A DNA stretch of 64,000 nucleotides, taken from NCBI RefSeq assembly GCF_009184395.1, contig NZ_WEIC01000002.1, positions 496,001 to 560,000 of the forward strand. The letters are read 5' to 3'. Shown here piece by piece: positions 27,705 to 37,302 of this stretch. How positions within the stretch are numbered: the first letter of the stretch is position 1; every line of letters begins with the position of its first letter. The notes under the pieces were generated by a model. The model saw nothing but the letters and a program-made list of their open reading frames with translations. It did no database searches and was not told where the DNA came from. Position numbers and translations under genes: made by a program. Source of the stretch: Amylibacter sp. SFDW26. Lineage in GTDB: Bacteria > Pseudomonadota > Alphaproteobacteria > Rhodobacterales > Rhodobacteraceae.

Positions 27705-28144
27705 TACCGTATTTGCCGTAACCCTTCAGACACTGCCATCCCTGCACACATAGCAACATTCAGGCTGCGAGCGGTGCCTGACATCGCGAGCTTGATGTGG
27801 CTGTCACAGCGATTATGAACACTTTCAGGCACACCAGCACTTTCGCGGCCCATGACGATGGTATCCGTTGGTTCAAATGTGAAATCCCATAACGTATCGG
27901 ATGCTTTTGTTGTCATTAAAACCAAACGGCCAGCAGTTTTGGTTTCTAGATACGTTTCCCACGAATCGTGCCGTGTCATGTCTGCGATATCGGCGTAATC
28001 CATGGCTGACCTGCGTAATGCTTTTAGGGATAAAGGGAATCCACAAGGTTCAATAATATCCAATGGGATGCCAAAACAAGCTGATAGACGGATCATGGCC
28101 CCTAAATTCAGGGCAATATCGGGTTGATATGCACATAAACGCAT
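27701..28144 (-). CDS. trmL: tRNA (cytidine/uridine-34 2'-O)-methyltransferase
   Basis: A 147-residue SPOUT methyltransferase that 2'-O-methylates the wobble base of tRNA-Leu. MRLCAYQPDIALNLGAMIRLSACFG is the family start, and the knot motifs VMGRESAGVPESVH and LAMSGTARSLNVAMCAGMAV bind S-adenosylmethionine. The ATG at 28144 gives the canonical N-terminus. Confidence 0.93.
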   Translation of the reverse strand: MRLCAYQPDIALNLGAMIRLSACFGIPLDIIEPCGFPLSLKALRRSAMDYADIADMTRHDSWETYLETKTAGRLVLMTTKASDTLWDFTFEPTDTIVMGRESAGVPESVHNRCDSHIKLAMSGTARSLNVAMCAGMAVSEGLRQIRY

Positions 28145-28259
28145 AAGAAATCCTAATTTCAAGGGTCTGCGGCGCAAAGTCCGCTAGACGTAGAGGGAAA
28201 CGGGGTGTAGTTACCGCGCAGATTGCTCTCTTTTTAGTGAGCATATAAGGTTTAATTAT

Positions 28260-28274
28260 GCCCCGACCTGGGGC
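28260..28274 (+). other. Small hairpin in petA leader
   Basis: GCCCC (28260-28264) and GGGGC (28270-28274) form a short GC-rich stem with a 5-base loop, 8 bases before the GGGAG ribosome site of petA. It may stabilise the bc1 mRNA or tune initiation; this is inference. Confidence 0.35.
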
Positions 28275-28294
28275 TTGGCAAGGGAGAGATGTTC

Positions 28295-28849
28295 GTGTCC
28301 ACTGACAGCGACCCACAAGGTACCCGCCGCGACTTTCTATACGTCGCAACTGCAGCAACTGGTGCTGTGGCTGGTGGAGCAGCGGTTTGGCCGCTCATCA
28401 ACCAGATGAATCCAAGTGCTGATGTTGCAGCGCTTTCATCTATCGAAGTAGATGTATCAGGCGTAGAGCCAGGCACACAGATCACTGTAAAGTGGTTGGG
28501 TAAGCCTGTATTTATTCGCCGTCGTAATGCTGATGAAATTAAAGCAGCACGTGCAGATGATAATGCAAGCTTGCCAGACGGTGAAAGCCGTAATGCAAAT
28601 ACACCAGGTGACGCAGCTGACGCGAACCGTTCTTTGGACGAAAGCGGCGAATGGCTGGTCATGATGGGTGTGTGTACACACCTTGGTTGTGTGCCTTTGG
28701 GCGACGCTGGTGACTTTGGTGGTTGGTTCTGCCCATGTCACGGTTCACACTATGACACTGCTGGTCGTATCCGTAAGGGTCCAGCACCAGAGAACTTACC
28801 AGTTCCTGTTGCAAGCTTTGTCAACGACACAACAATCAAACTAGGCTAG
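28295..28849 (+). CDS. petA: Cytochrome bc1 complex Rieske iron-sulfur subunit
   Basis: A Rieske [2Fe-2S] protein (184 residues) of the ubiquinol-cytochrome c reductase. The N-terminal [23 protein letters not shown] is a Tat-dependent membrane anchor. Cluster ligands are in [11 protein letters not shown] and [12 protein letters not shown] at 28295 gives a start ([15 protein letters not shown]) that matches Rhodobacter Rieske proteins and is 8 bases from GGGAG; an ATG at 28289 is only two bases from that site and is the alternative. The first gene of petABC. Confidence 0.93.
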   Translation: MSTDSDPQGTRRDFLYVATAATGAVAGGAAVWPLINQMNPSADVAALSSIEVDVSGVEPGTQITVKWLGKPVFIRRRNADEIKAARADDNASLPDGESRNANTPGDAADANRSLDESGEWLVMMGVCTHLGCVPLGDAGDFGGWFCPCHGSHYDTAGRIRKGPAPENLPVPVASFVNDTTIKLG

Positions 28850-28860
28850 GGGGAAAGATC

Positions 28861-30222
28861 ATGGCTGGAATTCCACACGATCATTATGAGCCAAAGTCTG
28901 GCGGCGAAAAGTGGTTACACTCTCGTCTTCCGATTGTTGGCCTATTGTACGACACATTGATGATCCCAACACCAAAAAATCTGAACTGGATGTGGATTTG
29001 GGGTATCGTTTTGACATTCTGTCTGGCGATGCAAATCATCACTGGTATCGTTTTGGTTATGCACTACACGCCACACGTTGATTTGGCGTTTGACAGTGTT
29101 GAACACATCATGCGTGACGTGAACGGTGGTTGGGCATTGCGCTATATCCACACAAATGGCGCGTCATTGTTCTTTATCGCTGTATACGCTCACATTTTCC
29201 GTGGCCTATATTACGGTTCATATAAAGCGCCTCGCGAAATCACATGGATCATCGGTATGTTGATTTATCTTGCGATGATGGGCACTGCATTCATGGGCTA
29301 CGTACTTCCATGGGGTCAGATGTCTTTCTGGGGTGCGACTGTTATCACTGGTTTGTTTGGTGCGATCCCAGGCATTGGCCCAATCATTCAAGAATGGTTG
29401 CTTGGCGGACCAGCGGTAGATAACGCTACATTGAACCGCTTCTTTAGCTTGCACTACTTACTACCGTTCGTAATTGCTGGTCTTGTAGCTGTTCACATCT
29501 GGGCATTCCACACAACAGGAAACAACAACCCAACGGGTGTTGAAGTTCGCCGTAAGTCGAAAGCCGAAGCAAACAAAGACACAGTGCCATTCTGGCCATA
29601 CTTCGTGATCAAAGACTTGTTTGCACTTGTTGTGATCTTGGTTGGTTTCTTTGCAATCGTTGGCTTTATGCCAAACTATTTAGGTCACCCAGACAACTAC
29701 ATCGAAGCGAACGCATTGGCGACACCAGCGCACATTGTTCCTGAATGGTACTTCCTACCGTTCTACGCGATCTTGCGTGCGATTACTTTTGACGTCCTAT
29801 TCTTGGATGCGAAGTTCCTAGGTGTGCTAGCGATGTTCGGTTCTATTGCGATCATGGCGCTTGCACCTTGGTTGGACACATCACCAGTTCGTTCTGGCCG
29901 TTACCGTCCATTGTTCAAGAAAGCATTCTGGATCTTGGGCGTCGTGTTCTTTATCCTAATGTGGTGTGGCGCTCAAAACCCTGATTTGGTTTTGATCGGT
30001 ATGTCTGCTGATGGTCATATGTTGAAGATGGAATTGCCACACGCTGGTGATGAAATGAGCTTCTTCTACATCAACACAGCACGTCTGTCGCTTTGGGCTA
30101 CGATCTACTGGTTCGGTTATTTCATCGTTATCTTGCCTCTATTGGGCATGATTGAGAAAACTGACGAAGTTCCTGAAACTATCGAAGCTGACTTCGATGC
30201 GCATTACCCGCCTAAGTCTTAA
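28861..30222 (+). CDS. petB: Cytochrome bc1 complex cytochrome b subunit
   Basis: A 453-residue integral membrane protein with about eight membrane helices. It carries the two b hemes and both quinone sites: [32 protein letters not shown] holds heme ligand histidines, and [13 protein letters not shown] contains the PEWY motif of the Qo site. The length is slightly above mitochondrial cytochrome b, as usual for Rhodobacterales (inserted loops and a C-terminal tail). 11 bases after petA. Confidence 0.96.
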   Translation: MAGIPHDHYEPKSGGEKWLHSRLPIVGLLYDTLMIPTPKNLNWMWIWGIVLTFCLAMQIITGIVLVMHYTPHVDLAFDSVEHIMRDVNGGWALRYIHTNGASLFFIAVYAHIFRGLYYGSYKAPREITWIIGMLIYLAMMGTAFMGYVLPWGQMSFWGATVITGLFGAIPGIGPIIQEWLLGGPAVDNATLNRFFSLHYLLPFVIAGLVAVHIWAFHTTGNNNPTGVEVRRKSKAEANKDTVPFWPYFVIKDLFALVVILVGFFAIVGFMPNYLGHPDNYIEANALATPAHIVPEWYFLPFYAILRAITFDVLFLDAKFLGVLAMFGSIAIMALAPWLDTSPVRSGRYRPLFKKAFWILGVVFFILMWCGAQNPDLVLIGMSADGHMLKMELPHAGDEMSFFYINTARLSLWATIYWFGYFIVILPLLGMIEKTDEVPETIEADFDAHYPPKS

Positions 30223-30243
30223 GCTAAGAGAAGGATTGATATT

Positions 30244-31032
30244 ATGATTAAGAAAACACTCCTTACGGCTTTCGTAGCACTTGGTATGAGCTTTGGCACA
30301 ACTGCAGTACTTGCTGCTGGTGGTGAGACGCACATCGAAGATTACGATTTCTCTTTCGAAGGTCCATTTGGTAAGTTTGATGAAAACCAACTTCAACGTG
30401 GTTTGAAAGTGTACACTGAAGTTTGTGCTGCTTGTCACGGTTTGCGCCAAGTAGCGTTCCGTACATTGGCTGACGAAGGTGGTCCAAATTTGCCAGAAGA
30501 TCAGATGAAAGCTTATGCAGCTGAAATCGAAGTTTTCGACAAAGAGTTGGATGATACACGTTCGGCAAAACCATCAGACAAATTCCCAGGCAGCGCTTTA
30601 GAGAACGCCCCTGACTTGTCATTGATGGCAAAAGCACGTGCTGGTTTCCACGGCCCACACGGTTTGGGTATCAACCAAATCGTATTCGGCATGGGTGGCC
30701 CTGAGCATATCGCTTCTATTTTGACTGGTTACACAGGCAAAGAAAAAGAAGAAGCAGGTGCAACATTGTACGAAAACACTGCCTTCCCTGGCGGTTGGAT
30801 CGCAATGGGTCCACCATTAGAAGACGAGCAAGTTGAGTTTGATGATGGCCACGCAAATGATATGGTAAGCATGGCAGAAGACGTATCAGCATTCCTAATG
30901 TGGACTGCGGAACCAAAAATGATGGCACGTAAGAAACTGGGCGTTCTGTCTGTTCTATTCCTAAGTTTCTTCTCTGTTTTGTTGTATCTCACAAACAAAA
31001 GAATTTGGGCGCCTGTGAAACGCAAGGACTAA
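30244..31032 (+). CDS. petC: Cytochrome bc1 complex cytochrome c1 subunit
   Basis: A 262-residue cytochrome c1: signal peptide (residues 1-21), covalent heme motif CAACH at about residues 61-65, a distal Met in the [10 protein letters not shown] segment, and a C-terminal membrane anchor ([21 protein letters not shown]) with a basic tail. The acidic surface sequence after the heme motif is typical of the bacterial proteins that dock cytochrome c. It closes the petABC operon and a terminator follows. Confidence 0.95.
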   Translation: MIKKTLLTAFVALGMSFGTTAVLAAGGETHIEDYDFSFEGPFGKFDENQLQRGLKVYTEVCAACHGLRQVAFRTLADEGGPNLPEDQMKAYAAEIEVFDKELDDTRSAKPSDKFPGSALENAPDLSLMAKARAGFHGPHGLGINQIVFGMGGPEHIASILTGYTGKEKEEAGATLYENTAFPGGWIAMGPPLEDEQVEFDDGHANDMVSMAEDVSAFLMWTAEPKMMARKKLGVLSVLFLSFFSVLLYLTNKRIWAPVKRKD

Positions 31033-31052
31033 GCGTTTGCATTCAAGATTTG

Positions 31053-31084
31053 AAAAGGGCGGGTTACTATCCCGCCTTTTTTTA
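31053..31084 (+). terminator. Terminator of petABC
   Basis: Stem GGCGGG (31058-31063) with CCCGCC (31071-31076), loop of seven bases, followed by eight T. A classical rho-independent terminator 20 bases after petC. Confidence 0.92.
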
Positions 31085-31180
31085 TGCGTGTTGAAAAAAC
31101 CCGCTTCACTATAAACTTCAGTCTAAAGGCTTTTGCTTAAATCAGACTTGGGATAAAGCAGATGCCAAAGGAGCATTCAG

Positions 31181-32281
31181 ATGTCATTTAACAGTTTCGG
31201 TCACTTATTCCGCGTTACCACTTGGGGCGAAAGCCACGGGCCCGCTTTGGGTGCGACTGTGGATGGTTGTCCGCCGAACATTCCGTTGAATGAAGAAATG
31301 CTTCAAATTTGGTTAGATAAACGTAAGCCAGGTCAGAATAAATACACTACGCAACGCCGTGAACCTGATCAGGTGGAAATCCTGTCTGGTGTGTTTGAAG
31401 GTAAGACAACTGGTACACCAATTCAGTTGATGATCCGTAATACGGATCAACGTTCTAAGGACTATGGGGATATCATTGAAAAGTTCCGCCCAGGTCATGC
31501 TGATATCACGTATTGGCAGAAATATGGTATCCGTGACTACCGTGGTGGCGGGCGCTCATCAGCACGCGAAACAGCGGCGCGCGTTGCCGCTGGCGGTGTT
31601 GCACGTGCTGTTTTGGATGTGTTGGCACCAGAGGTTAAGATTCTAGGTTACATGACGCAGATGGGTGCGAAACAGATCGATCGTGCGAATGTTGATCTGT
31701 CAGAGATTAACAACAACCCATTCTGGTCCCCAGATACACAGGCGGCAGATGATTGGGCGACTTATTTAGATGAGCTCCGCAAATCTGGCAATTCTGTGGG
31801 TGCAGTGATTGAGGTGATCGCACAAGGTGTACCAGCAGGATTGGGCGCACCTGTTTATGCGAAGCTGGATACGGATATCTCAACCGCGATGATGTCGATC
31901 AATGCTGTGAAGGGTGTTGAGATTGGTGCGGGTATGGGTGCCGCTGAGTTAACAGGCGAAGATAATGCTGATGAAATTACCATGGGACCGGATGGACCAG
32001 AGTATTCATCAAATCATGCTGGCGGTATTCTGGGTGGCATTTCAACGGGGCAAGATTTGGTCTGTCGCTTTGCGGTTAAACCAACATCGTCGATCTTGAA
32101 AACGCGTAAAACGATCACGAAATCTGGTGAAGATACAGAGATTGTTACCAAGGGCCGCCATGACCCATGTGTGGGTATTCGTGCGGTGCCAGTCGGCGAA
32201 GCAATGATGGCCTGCGTGGTATTGGATCACTGGTTATTGCACCGTGGTCAGATTGGCGAGAACCAAGGCAAAATCGGATAA
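31181..32281 (+). CDS. aroC: Chorismate synthase
   Basis: A 366-residue FMN-dependent enzyme that makes chorismate from EPSP, the last step of the shikimate pathway. Signature regions are [35 protein letters not shown] and [17 protein letters not shown]. Length is standard. A GGAG site lies 8 bases upstream of the ATG. Confidence 0.97.
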   Translation: MSFNSFGHLFRVTTWGESHGPALGATVDGCPPNIPLNEEMLQIWLDKRKPGQNKYTTQRREPDQVEILSGVFEGKTTGTPIQLMIRNTDQRSKDYGDIIEKFRPGHADITYWQKYGIRDYRGGGRSSARETAARVAAGGVARAVLDVLAPEVKILGYMTQMGAKQIDRANVDLSEINNNPFWSPDTQAADDWATYLDELRKSGNSVGAVIEVIAQGVPAGLGAPVYAKLDTDISTAMMSINAVKGVEIGAGMGAAELTGEDNADEITMGPDGPEYSSNHAGGILGGISTGQDLVCRFAVKPTSSILKTRKTITKSGEDTEIVTKGRHDPCVGIRAVPVGEAMMACVVLDHWLLHRGQIGENQGKIG

Positions 32282-32351
32282 CATTTATTGACAGCAGTCA
32301 TGGATTAAACGAGTCTTTGCAACAGACATAAAATTTATTGCGGAGAATTTC

Positions 32352-32978
32352 ATGAGTATTGAAACATGGCTTCTATTTCTTATCGTAAGTTTGGCTCCTG
32401 TTATGAGCCCTGGACCAGGGATTTTATTCGGAATTACGAACGCACTTCGCTATGGTGTTAAGACGACGATTATCATTGGCATTGTGAATGCACTAGGTAT
32501 CACAGCACTTGGATTGGCAGTTGGATTTGGTTTGGGTGCATTAATGAAAGCATCCATGCTTGCGTTCACAATCCTAAAGATATTTGGTGCGGGCTATTTG
32601 ATCTGGCTTGGCATTAAGATTTGGCGAGATCGATCAGCCTTTGCAATTGATGCGGAACGATCAACCAAGGCCGCGCCTATGCGCCGCCTTATAGCACAAG
32701 CCTTAGCTATTTCCTTAACGAACCCTAAAGCGATGGTGGCGATTGCAGCATTGTTTCCCCCCTTTATTAATCAACATGCATCAACAGGGCTACAGATCAT
32801 TATTCTAGCTGTAAGTTATGGTGCGTTATGTGCTGCAAACCATGTTCTGATTGCGTATTCTGGCAATTGGCTGCGCCGTTTTTTGACAACCGAAAAACGG
32901 GTGAAAAGATTGCGTCGTGTAACAGGTGGAATGTTTATCAGCTTTGGGACGGCGTTGGCTGTAAGCAGTCGACCATAA
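32352..32978 (+). CDS. LysE/RhtB-family exporter
   Basis: A 208-residue inner-membrane protein with six hydrophobic segments, N-terminal motif SPGPGILFGITNAL and the internal LTNPKAMVAIAALFPPF. It is only distantly similar to the other LysE-family protein in this window (22290-22892). Substrate unknown. A TTGCGGAGAA ribosome site precedes the ATG. Confidence 0.9.
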   Translation: MSIETWLLFLIVSLAPVMSPGPGILFGITNALRYGVKTTIIIGIVNALGITALGLAVGFGLGALMKASMLAFTILKIFGAGYLIWLGIKIWRDRSAFAIDAERSTKAAPMRRLIAQALAISLTNPKAMVAIAALFPPFINQHASTGLQIIILAVSYGALCAANHVLIAYSGNWLRRFLTTEKRVKRLRRVTGGMFISFGTALAVSSRP

Positions 32979-32997
32979 ATCTGAATAACGTGAACAT

Positions 32998-33028
32998 AAA
33001 AAAGGCCGCTTCAAAGAGCGGCCTTTTT
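32998..33028. terminator. Bidirectional terminator between exporter and HU genes
   Basis: AAAAAGGCCGCT and AGCGGCCTTTTT pair over 12 bp around TCAAAG. A-run and T-run on the two sides let it serve both convergent genes. Confidence 0.92.
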
Positions 33029-33048
33029 ATTAAATTTTTGTAATCCGC

Positions 33049-33339
33049 TTATGCGTTGATTACGTCTTTCAAAGCTTTCGCGATTGTTACTTTTGCAACG
33101 CGGTCAGCTGGTTTTTGGAATTGTTCGCCAGTTGCTGGGTTACGCACCATACGCTCTGGGCGTGCGCGGCATGCGAATTTGCCTAGGCCTGGAAGTGTAA
33201 CTGCACCACCGGCTGCAACTTCGTTTGTGATGATAGATGTCAAAGTGCCAAGAAATGCGTCTGCTGATTTCTTATCTGAACCCATGCCTTCAGCGATTGC
33301 TGCTACAAGTTGGGTCTTTGTCATTGGTTTTTGTGACAT
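33049..33339 (-). CDS. HU-family DNA-binding protein
   Basis: A 96-residue nucleoid protein. MTKTQLVAAIAEG begins the dimerisation helices; the strand LPGLGKFACRARPERMVRNPATGEQF contains the DNA-bending arm with RNPATGE. The sequence KFACRARPERMVRN differs from typical HupB, so this is an HU-like paralogue. ATG at 33339 with an AGGAG site; a longer frame upstream has no such site. The convergent exporter gene shares its terminator. Confidence 0.92.
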   Translation of the reverse strand: MSQKPMTKTQLVAAIAEGMGSDKKSADAFLGTLTSIITNEVAAGGAVTLPGLGKFACRARPERMVRNPATGEQFQKPADRVAKVTIAKALKDVINA

Positions 33340-33575
33340 GTTACTGCTCCTGTTAAAATAACTGCTTCGATTGTTGAAGCCTGCAGTAAATAAACTCGAT
33401 TTTGGGCTGGATATCAACAAAAGACGGCATGAAAATGGGCTAAAAACCACAATATTTAGGTTTATTCGGGGGTTAGTAAGCTATTTGTTGTGCTTAAAAC
33501 TATTAAAATGAGTGTTTTTGGTGAATTTTGGAAAATCTTACAGGTAAAAAATCACGCAATGATATACGTATGCCC
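33340..33575. other. AT-rich spacer between HU and caspase-like genes
   Basis: The interval has no convincing gene. It contains the probable HU promoter region (minus strand) and T-rich sequence downstream of the caspase-like gene, without a clear hairpin. From here to about 43800 the sequence becomes visibly richer in A and T than the flanking operons. Confidence 0.4.
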
Positions 33576-34424
33576 TTATTTTATAGGCCCATCAGCGAGA
33601 TCATCCAATAAAGGTTTATTGGAAAAACCTGTGCTAGAATAAGATTGTAATACTGTATGTGCAGGAGCGGCGTATTTGTATTTTATTGTCTGCCCTTTGA
33701 GCTCAAAGGGACGTGTGAGTGTCGACAATGTTATTGGCATTTGATGAGATCGCGATGCTTGTATAACGTCGGATCGGACAGATTGTATTGTGCGAATAAG
33801 GTCTGTTTCTTTTGCAACCAATTTATCTAATAAAGCACCGGAAAATAGGCTGTGTGAACCTGTGCCATCATAAGCAACCTGACCATAGGACGTTGCAAAA
33901 ATGAAAGCTGTTTCGGGATATAAATTTGCAGGTAGAAGTATGCTTTTGGATGTGGCGTTTATACCATTCGGAATTTCTTCTAAGCAGGCATCTATAATAA
34001 TGGCCTTTTGAGTAAATGGGTTTTTAAAATAATCTAATAAACCTGCGGCCGTAATTGCATTTTTAGCTGTTCTATTTGCATCAATGGGAAGAAGCGCAGC
34101 AACACCATCTTCGCTGTGCCCGTGCCCTGCAAAATAAATGATGACTTGATCTGCTTCTAAGGCTTGATTTGCGACAAAAGACAGAGTTTTTTTGAGATCC
34201 GCACTGGTGGTGTTCTGCGTAAGGAATACTGTGAACCCTAAGTCAGATAAAACCAGGGCAATAGCGGTGGCATCGCCCGCTGCATTTTTTAAATTAGGTA
34301 AGGTTTTATAATTTGAATTGCCGATAACAAGTGCAATTTTTATATGCTGTGGCTGAGCAATAGCGGTGCTGATAGGCATTGATATAAATACGATAAAAAT
34401 AACCCATAAATGTTTTATAGACAT
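33576..34424 (-). CDS. Secreted caspase-like (C14) protease
   Basis: A 282-residue protein with a signal peptide (residues 1-23, cleavage after AIA) and a caspase/metacaspase p20-like domain. KIALVIGNSNYKTLPNLKNAAGDATAIALVL is the first strand/helix typical of bacterial C14 proteins; the catalytic dyad is His101 in YFAGHGHSEDG and Cys147 in IIIDACLE. The C-terminal 70 residues continue the fold (DGTGSHSLFSGALL) but no further domain is visible. Export suggests a periplasmic or surface role, not cytosolic cell death. It lies 5 bases after an OmpA-domain gene on the same strand; the two probably form an operon. Confidence 0.85.
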   Translation of the reverse strand: MSIKHLWVIFIVFISMPISTAIAQPQHIKIALVIGNSNYKTLPNLKNAAGDATAIALVLSDLGFTVFLTQNTTSADLKKTLSFVANQALEADQVIIYFAGHGHSEDGVAALLPIDANRTAKNAITAAGLLDYFKNPFTQKAIIIDACLEEIPNGINATSKSILLPANLYPETAFIFATSYGQVAYDGTGSHSLFSGALLDKLVAKETDLIRTIQSVRSDVIQASRSHQMPITLSTLTRPFELKGQTIKYKYAAPAHTVLQSYSSTGFSNKPLLDDLADGPIK

Positions 34425-34429
34425 GCAGG

Positions 34430-35095
34430 TTAGCTTTTGGAGATACAGTCATCTTCAACTGTTTTAGAAGAAAACTCTACACGACGATTGAATGGGCTAC
34501 TTCCTGCTTTATCCGGCAATGGATGTGCTTCCCCCATAGCAGAAACAGATAATCGGTTTGGGTCTATATTATTCAGGGATTTTAAAAAACTATAAACAGA
34601 TTTGGCGCGTCTATCAGACAGTTCTAAATTATATTTAGCGTCTCCAACGGTGTCTGTATGACCTGTGATTTTTACACAGTTTTTCACCATAGCATCGGAA
34701 TTCAAAACGACAGCTAACCGTTTTAAATGATCACGATATTCTGTGGTTAAAACCTCTGAATCAAACGCAAAGTGAATGTAATATCCATTTTCTGATTTTG
34801 CCACACGGCGATCAATTTTCGGGCTTTTGATGTTTGGTTTTTTAGCGATTGCTACCTTTACATTAGGAAGCTGTAAAATTTGCTGTTGGGCTGCAGGTTC
34901 GGTGTCTACGTTTACGATCAAACCGCGTGATTGCCCCAAATGTGATGTATGTAAACATTCAGTGTTATTGTTGGGTTGTAAGGCATTTAAGATCGCACAA
35001 TTGCTTGCATCAATGGGTAGGTTGACCTGCGCAATACTATAATGTGCATTCAACGTGGTGATCGCAATTACGGTTAAGAATGAGAAAATTTGCAT
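34430..35095 (-). CDS. OmpA-domain cell-envelope protein
   Basis: A 221-residue protein with a signal peptide (cleavage near residue 22), an unrecognised middle of about 75 residues and a C-terminal OmpA-like peptidoglycan-binding domain (about residues 105-215: IHFAFDSEVLT, ITGHTDTVGDAKYNLELSDRRAKSVY, NRRVEF). There is no lipobox Cys at the cleavage site, so it is probably a soluble or loosely bound periplasmic protein tied to the cell wall. Cysteine residues flank the middle region. It is the first gene of the minus-strand pair with the caspase-like protease and is divergent from the acyltransferase operon across a 108-base spacer. Confidence 0.85.
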   Translation of the reverse strand: MQIFSFLTVIAITTLNAHYSIAQVNLPIDASNCAILNALQPNNNTECLHTSHLGQSRGLIVNVDTEPAAQQQILQLPNVKVAIAKKPNIKSPKIDRRVAKSENGYYIHFAFDSEVLTTEYRDHLKRLAVVLNSDAMVKNCVKITGHTDTVGDAKYNLELSDRRAKSVYSFLKSLNNIDPNRLSVSAMGEAHPLPDKAGSSPFNRRVEFSSKTVEDDCISKS

Positions 35096-35203
35096 CGCAT
35101 GATCCTTTTTTGTTACATGCTTAAAACCAATGAATGAAGAATTCGTAAGCTGGTTTTTTTAATTCCATAAAATTTTAATTGGTAACGGTTTGATAGGAGA
35201 ACT

Positions 35204-36403
35204 GTGGGAATAATCCCTGAGTATTTTGAAAAGGGTTTTATTATTACAACGGTTCCGCAAAGAATGATTTGGATTGACTGCTTGCGTTTGATCGCAAGTG
35301 TTTCGATGGTTGGGTTACATGCATCATCGGATATTAACGGGCAGCCCTTTTCTGCTTTTGAAGTATGGGATCGTACTGGGCCCGTTATCTTTCGATCTAT
35401 TATGTATCTGGCGCGGACTGAGCTGTTTTTAATTATTTCCCTGTTTTTGCTCTTCATGTCTTTGGATTTGCGCCCACGTAATTATGGCCATGTTATTACA
35501 GAGCAAGCTAAACGCTTGATGAGGCCATTTTTATTTTGGGTTGTGGTTTATGCTTTTTATCGTTTGATGAAAGCATATGCATTTGGATATGAAGCAGAGA
35601 TATGGGCGCAGCTTTTTGATCCTATGCGTTGGTTGGGCTACGTGGTTTTAGGCGATGTGCAATATCATATGCATTTTCTGCCGACGTTATTCGCGATGAT
35701 CCTTTTGTTTCCAATATGTCTTATCGCGGTAGACGCACCATGGGTTGGCATCATTGTGTTAATGTGCCTGTTTGCGAAACGCGAAGCTGATGTGTGGTTG
35801 TGGGCACATAAGGATGTGGTCCCTGCTTTCGATTATATCGTTCGATTGGTGAAAGTTGTGACGTATATGGGATATGGCTTTATCGCAGCGTCTGCATATG
35901 GGCTTTATAAAACAATTGGGCGCCATGGTTTGTTTCGTTATTTTGGCGCGATGTTATTTGTAGGTTCTCTGCTGTACATTATAAAACTAGTATATAGTTT
36001 TCGAGTTATAGAATTCAGCAATTGGCAATATAATTATGAGCCGGCTTTCTGGGCTGATTTTTTGATGCCTTGTATATTATTCTTTTCATTTATGGCTTCC
36101 GCTAAAATTGAGTATTTTACAAAATTGTCTCAACTCGCACCTTATGGTTTTGGGATATATCTTATTCACCCGATTTTCTTAGATATTGCCGAAGTGATTT
36201 TGTGGAATTTGGCTTTAAATCCAATGGCTTTTATTATCATCAAGGTTTTTTGGGCCGTTGTATTGTCGTTCATAAGTGTATGGCTTTTATCTAAAACTGT
36301 CATGTTTGGTTGGGTCGTTGGGTTGGGCCAATTCCCAGAAATTAGTCAAATATCAAACATTCTAAACTTTAAAGGAAATCAGAAACCACCAAGGAATGAA
36401 TGA
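35204..36403 (+). CDS. Membrane acyltransferase (acyltransferase-3 family)
   Basis: A 399-residue membrane protein with about ten hydrophobic segments. IDCLRLIASVSMVGLHASS near the N-terminus matches the catalytic first-helix region of acyltransferase-3 proteins (His in GLHA), which O-acetylate surface polysaccharides or other envelope molecules. Start is GTG at 35204 with AGGAGA just upstream; an ATG 20 codons later is the alternative. Its stop overlaps the STAS gene by 4 bases, coupling the acyltransferase to the regulator genes. The acceptor molecule is unknown; context suggests a surface polymer. Confidence 0.8.
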   Translation: MGIIPEYFEKGFIITTVPQRMIWIDCLRLIASVSMVGLHASSDINGQPFSAFEVWDRTGPVIFRSIMYLARTELFLIISLFLLFMSLDLRPRNYGHVITEQAKRLMRPFLFWVVVYAFYRLMKAYAFGYEAEIWAQLFDPMRWLGYVVLGDVQYHMHFLPTLFAMILLFPICLIAVDAPWVGIIVLMCLFAKREADVWLWAHKDVVPAFDYIVRLVKVVTYMGYGFIAASAYGLYKTIGRHGLFRYFGAMLFVGSLLYIIKLVYSFRVIEFSNWQYNYEPAFWADFLMPCILFFSFMASAKIEYFTKLSQLAPYGFGIYLIHPIFLDIAEVILWNLALNPMAFIIIKVFWAVVLSFISVWLLSKTVMFGWVVGLGQFPEISQISNILNFKGNQKPPRNE

Positions 36404-36750
36404 TGAAATTTGAAGAAACCAAACACGGGGTAATTACACAGATACAGTTGCATGAAACGAGGTTAGATGCGGCGCAATCTATCCGCTTTAAAGAGGCAAT
36501 ACGTGAAATTGTTGATGAGGGCGCTGAACATATCTTGTTAGATATGCAAGAAGTGAAGTTTATGGACAGCTCGGGCTTAGGAGCATTGGTGGCTATGATG
36601 AAGTATATGGGCGCTGAGAAAAAATTTGAACTTACTGGCCTTACTCCCATGGTAGAGAAAGTTTTTAAGTTAACGCGTATGGATGAGGTGTTTCAGGTTC
36701 ACCCGTCTGTACAAGATGCCATTACTGCTGTTGAAGATGCATTGATATAA
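36400..36750 (+). CDS. STAS-domain anti-sigma-factor antagonist-like protein
   Basis: A 116-residue single STAS domain. VKFMDSSGLGALVAMM carries the phosphorylatable serine (Ser57/58) in the position used by SpoIIAA/RsbV. The C-terminal LTRMDEVFQVHPSVQDAI is typical. Start ATG at 36400, or 36403 with a better-spaced AAGGA. It overlaps the acyltransferase and is followed with no gap by the kinase-like gene, so the three are one transcript. Partner-switching proteins of this kind control sigma factors or, as SypA in Vibrio, biofilm polysaccharide export. Confidence 0.88.
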   Translation: MMKFEETKHGVITQIQLHETRLDAAQSIRFKEAIREIVDEGAEHILLDMQEVKFMDSSGLGALVAMMKYMGAEKKFELTGLTPMVEKVFKLTRMDEVFQVHPSVQDAITAVEDALI

Positions 36751-37200
36751 ATGGATATGAACGCGCATAAAACGCATGCTTCGCCAAATTTTATCTTACG
36801 GCGAAGCATGACAAATTGTCAGGATTTGGTACCAAACTTATTAGACGAAATACAAGAATGGATGTGCACAGTTAATGTGCAAGAAGGCCATATTACCGAT
36901 GTACAAATTGTCTTAGCCGAAGCTTTAAACAACGTTATTGAGCATGGCTTTGAACATGAGAATACTGGCGAGCTTGAGATAAAAATTGAAGTGTCCGAAG
37001 TGCAAATTATAGCACATATTTGCGATAATGGATTGGCATTCACACCCCCCGATAACTCTCAAACGCCTTTGCAGGTGGATGATGATCTAAAGACCTTGCC
37101 AGAAGGCGGGTTTGGTTGGTTTTTAATAAAAGAAGTGACATCACACTTTGAATTTCACAGGTGTGCGAATAAAAACCAATTGATTTTGTTTTTTGATTAA
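36751..37200 (+). CDS. RsbW/SpoIIAB-like serine kinase ATPase
   Basis: A 149-residue HATPase_c-type protein: N-box with Glu57 and Asn61 in AEALNNVIEHGF, then CDNGLAFTPP and the lid GGFGWFLIKEVTS. This is the anti-sigma kinase fold that phosphorylates STAS partners. ATG at 36751 begins directly after the STAS stop codon. No PP2C phosphatase or dedicated sigma factor is visible in the window, so the pair is half of a partner-switch. It might regulate the acyltransferase or the export genes downstream by direct binding. Confidence 0.85.
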   Translation: MDMNAHKTHASPNFILRRSMTNCQDLVPNLLDEIQEWMCTVNVQEGHITDVQIVLAEALNNVIEHGFEHENTGELEIKIEVSEVQIIAHICDNGLAFTPPDNSQTPLQVDDDLKTLPEGGFGWFLIKEVTSHFEFHRCANKNQLILFFD

Positions 37201-37302
37201 ATTTTGGCTGTAATTTTAATGAATTAATCTAAGTAGTTATCAAGAAATTTACTGAATCAACTTAATCATAGTGCTGAGTTTAATGCCTTTAATAAGGCGA
37301 GA

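Noticed and set aside
33576-34424. Caspase-like protein as an antiphage or cell-death effector
   Set aside because: It has a signal peptide and its neighbours are envelope proteins, without a sensor, gasdermin or toxin gene.
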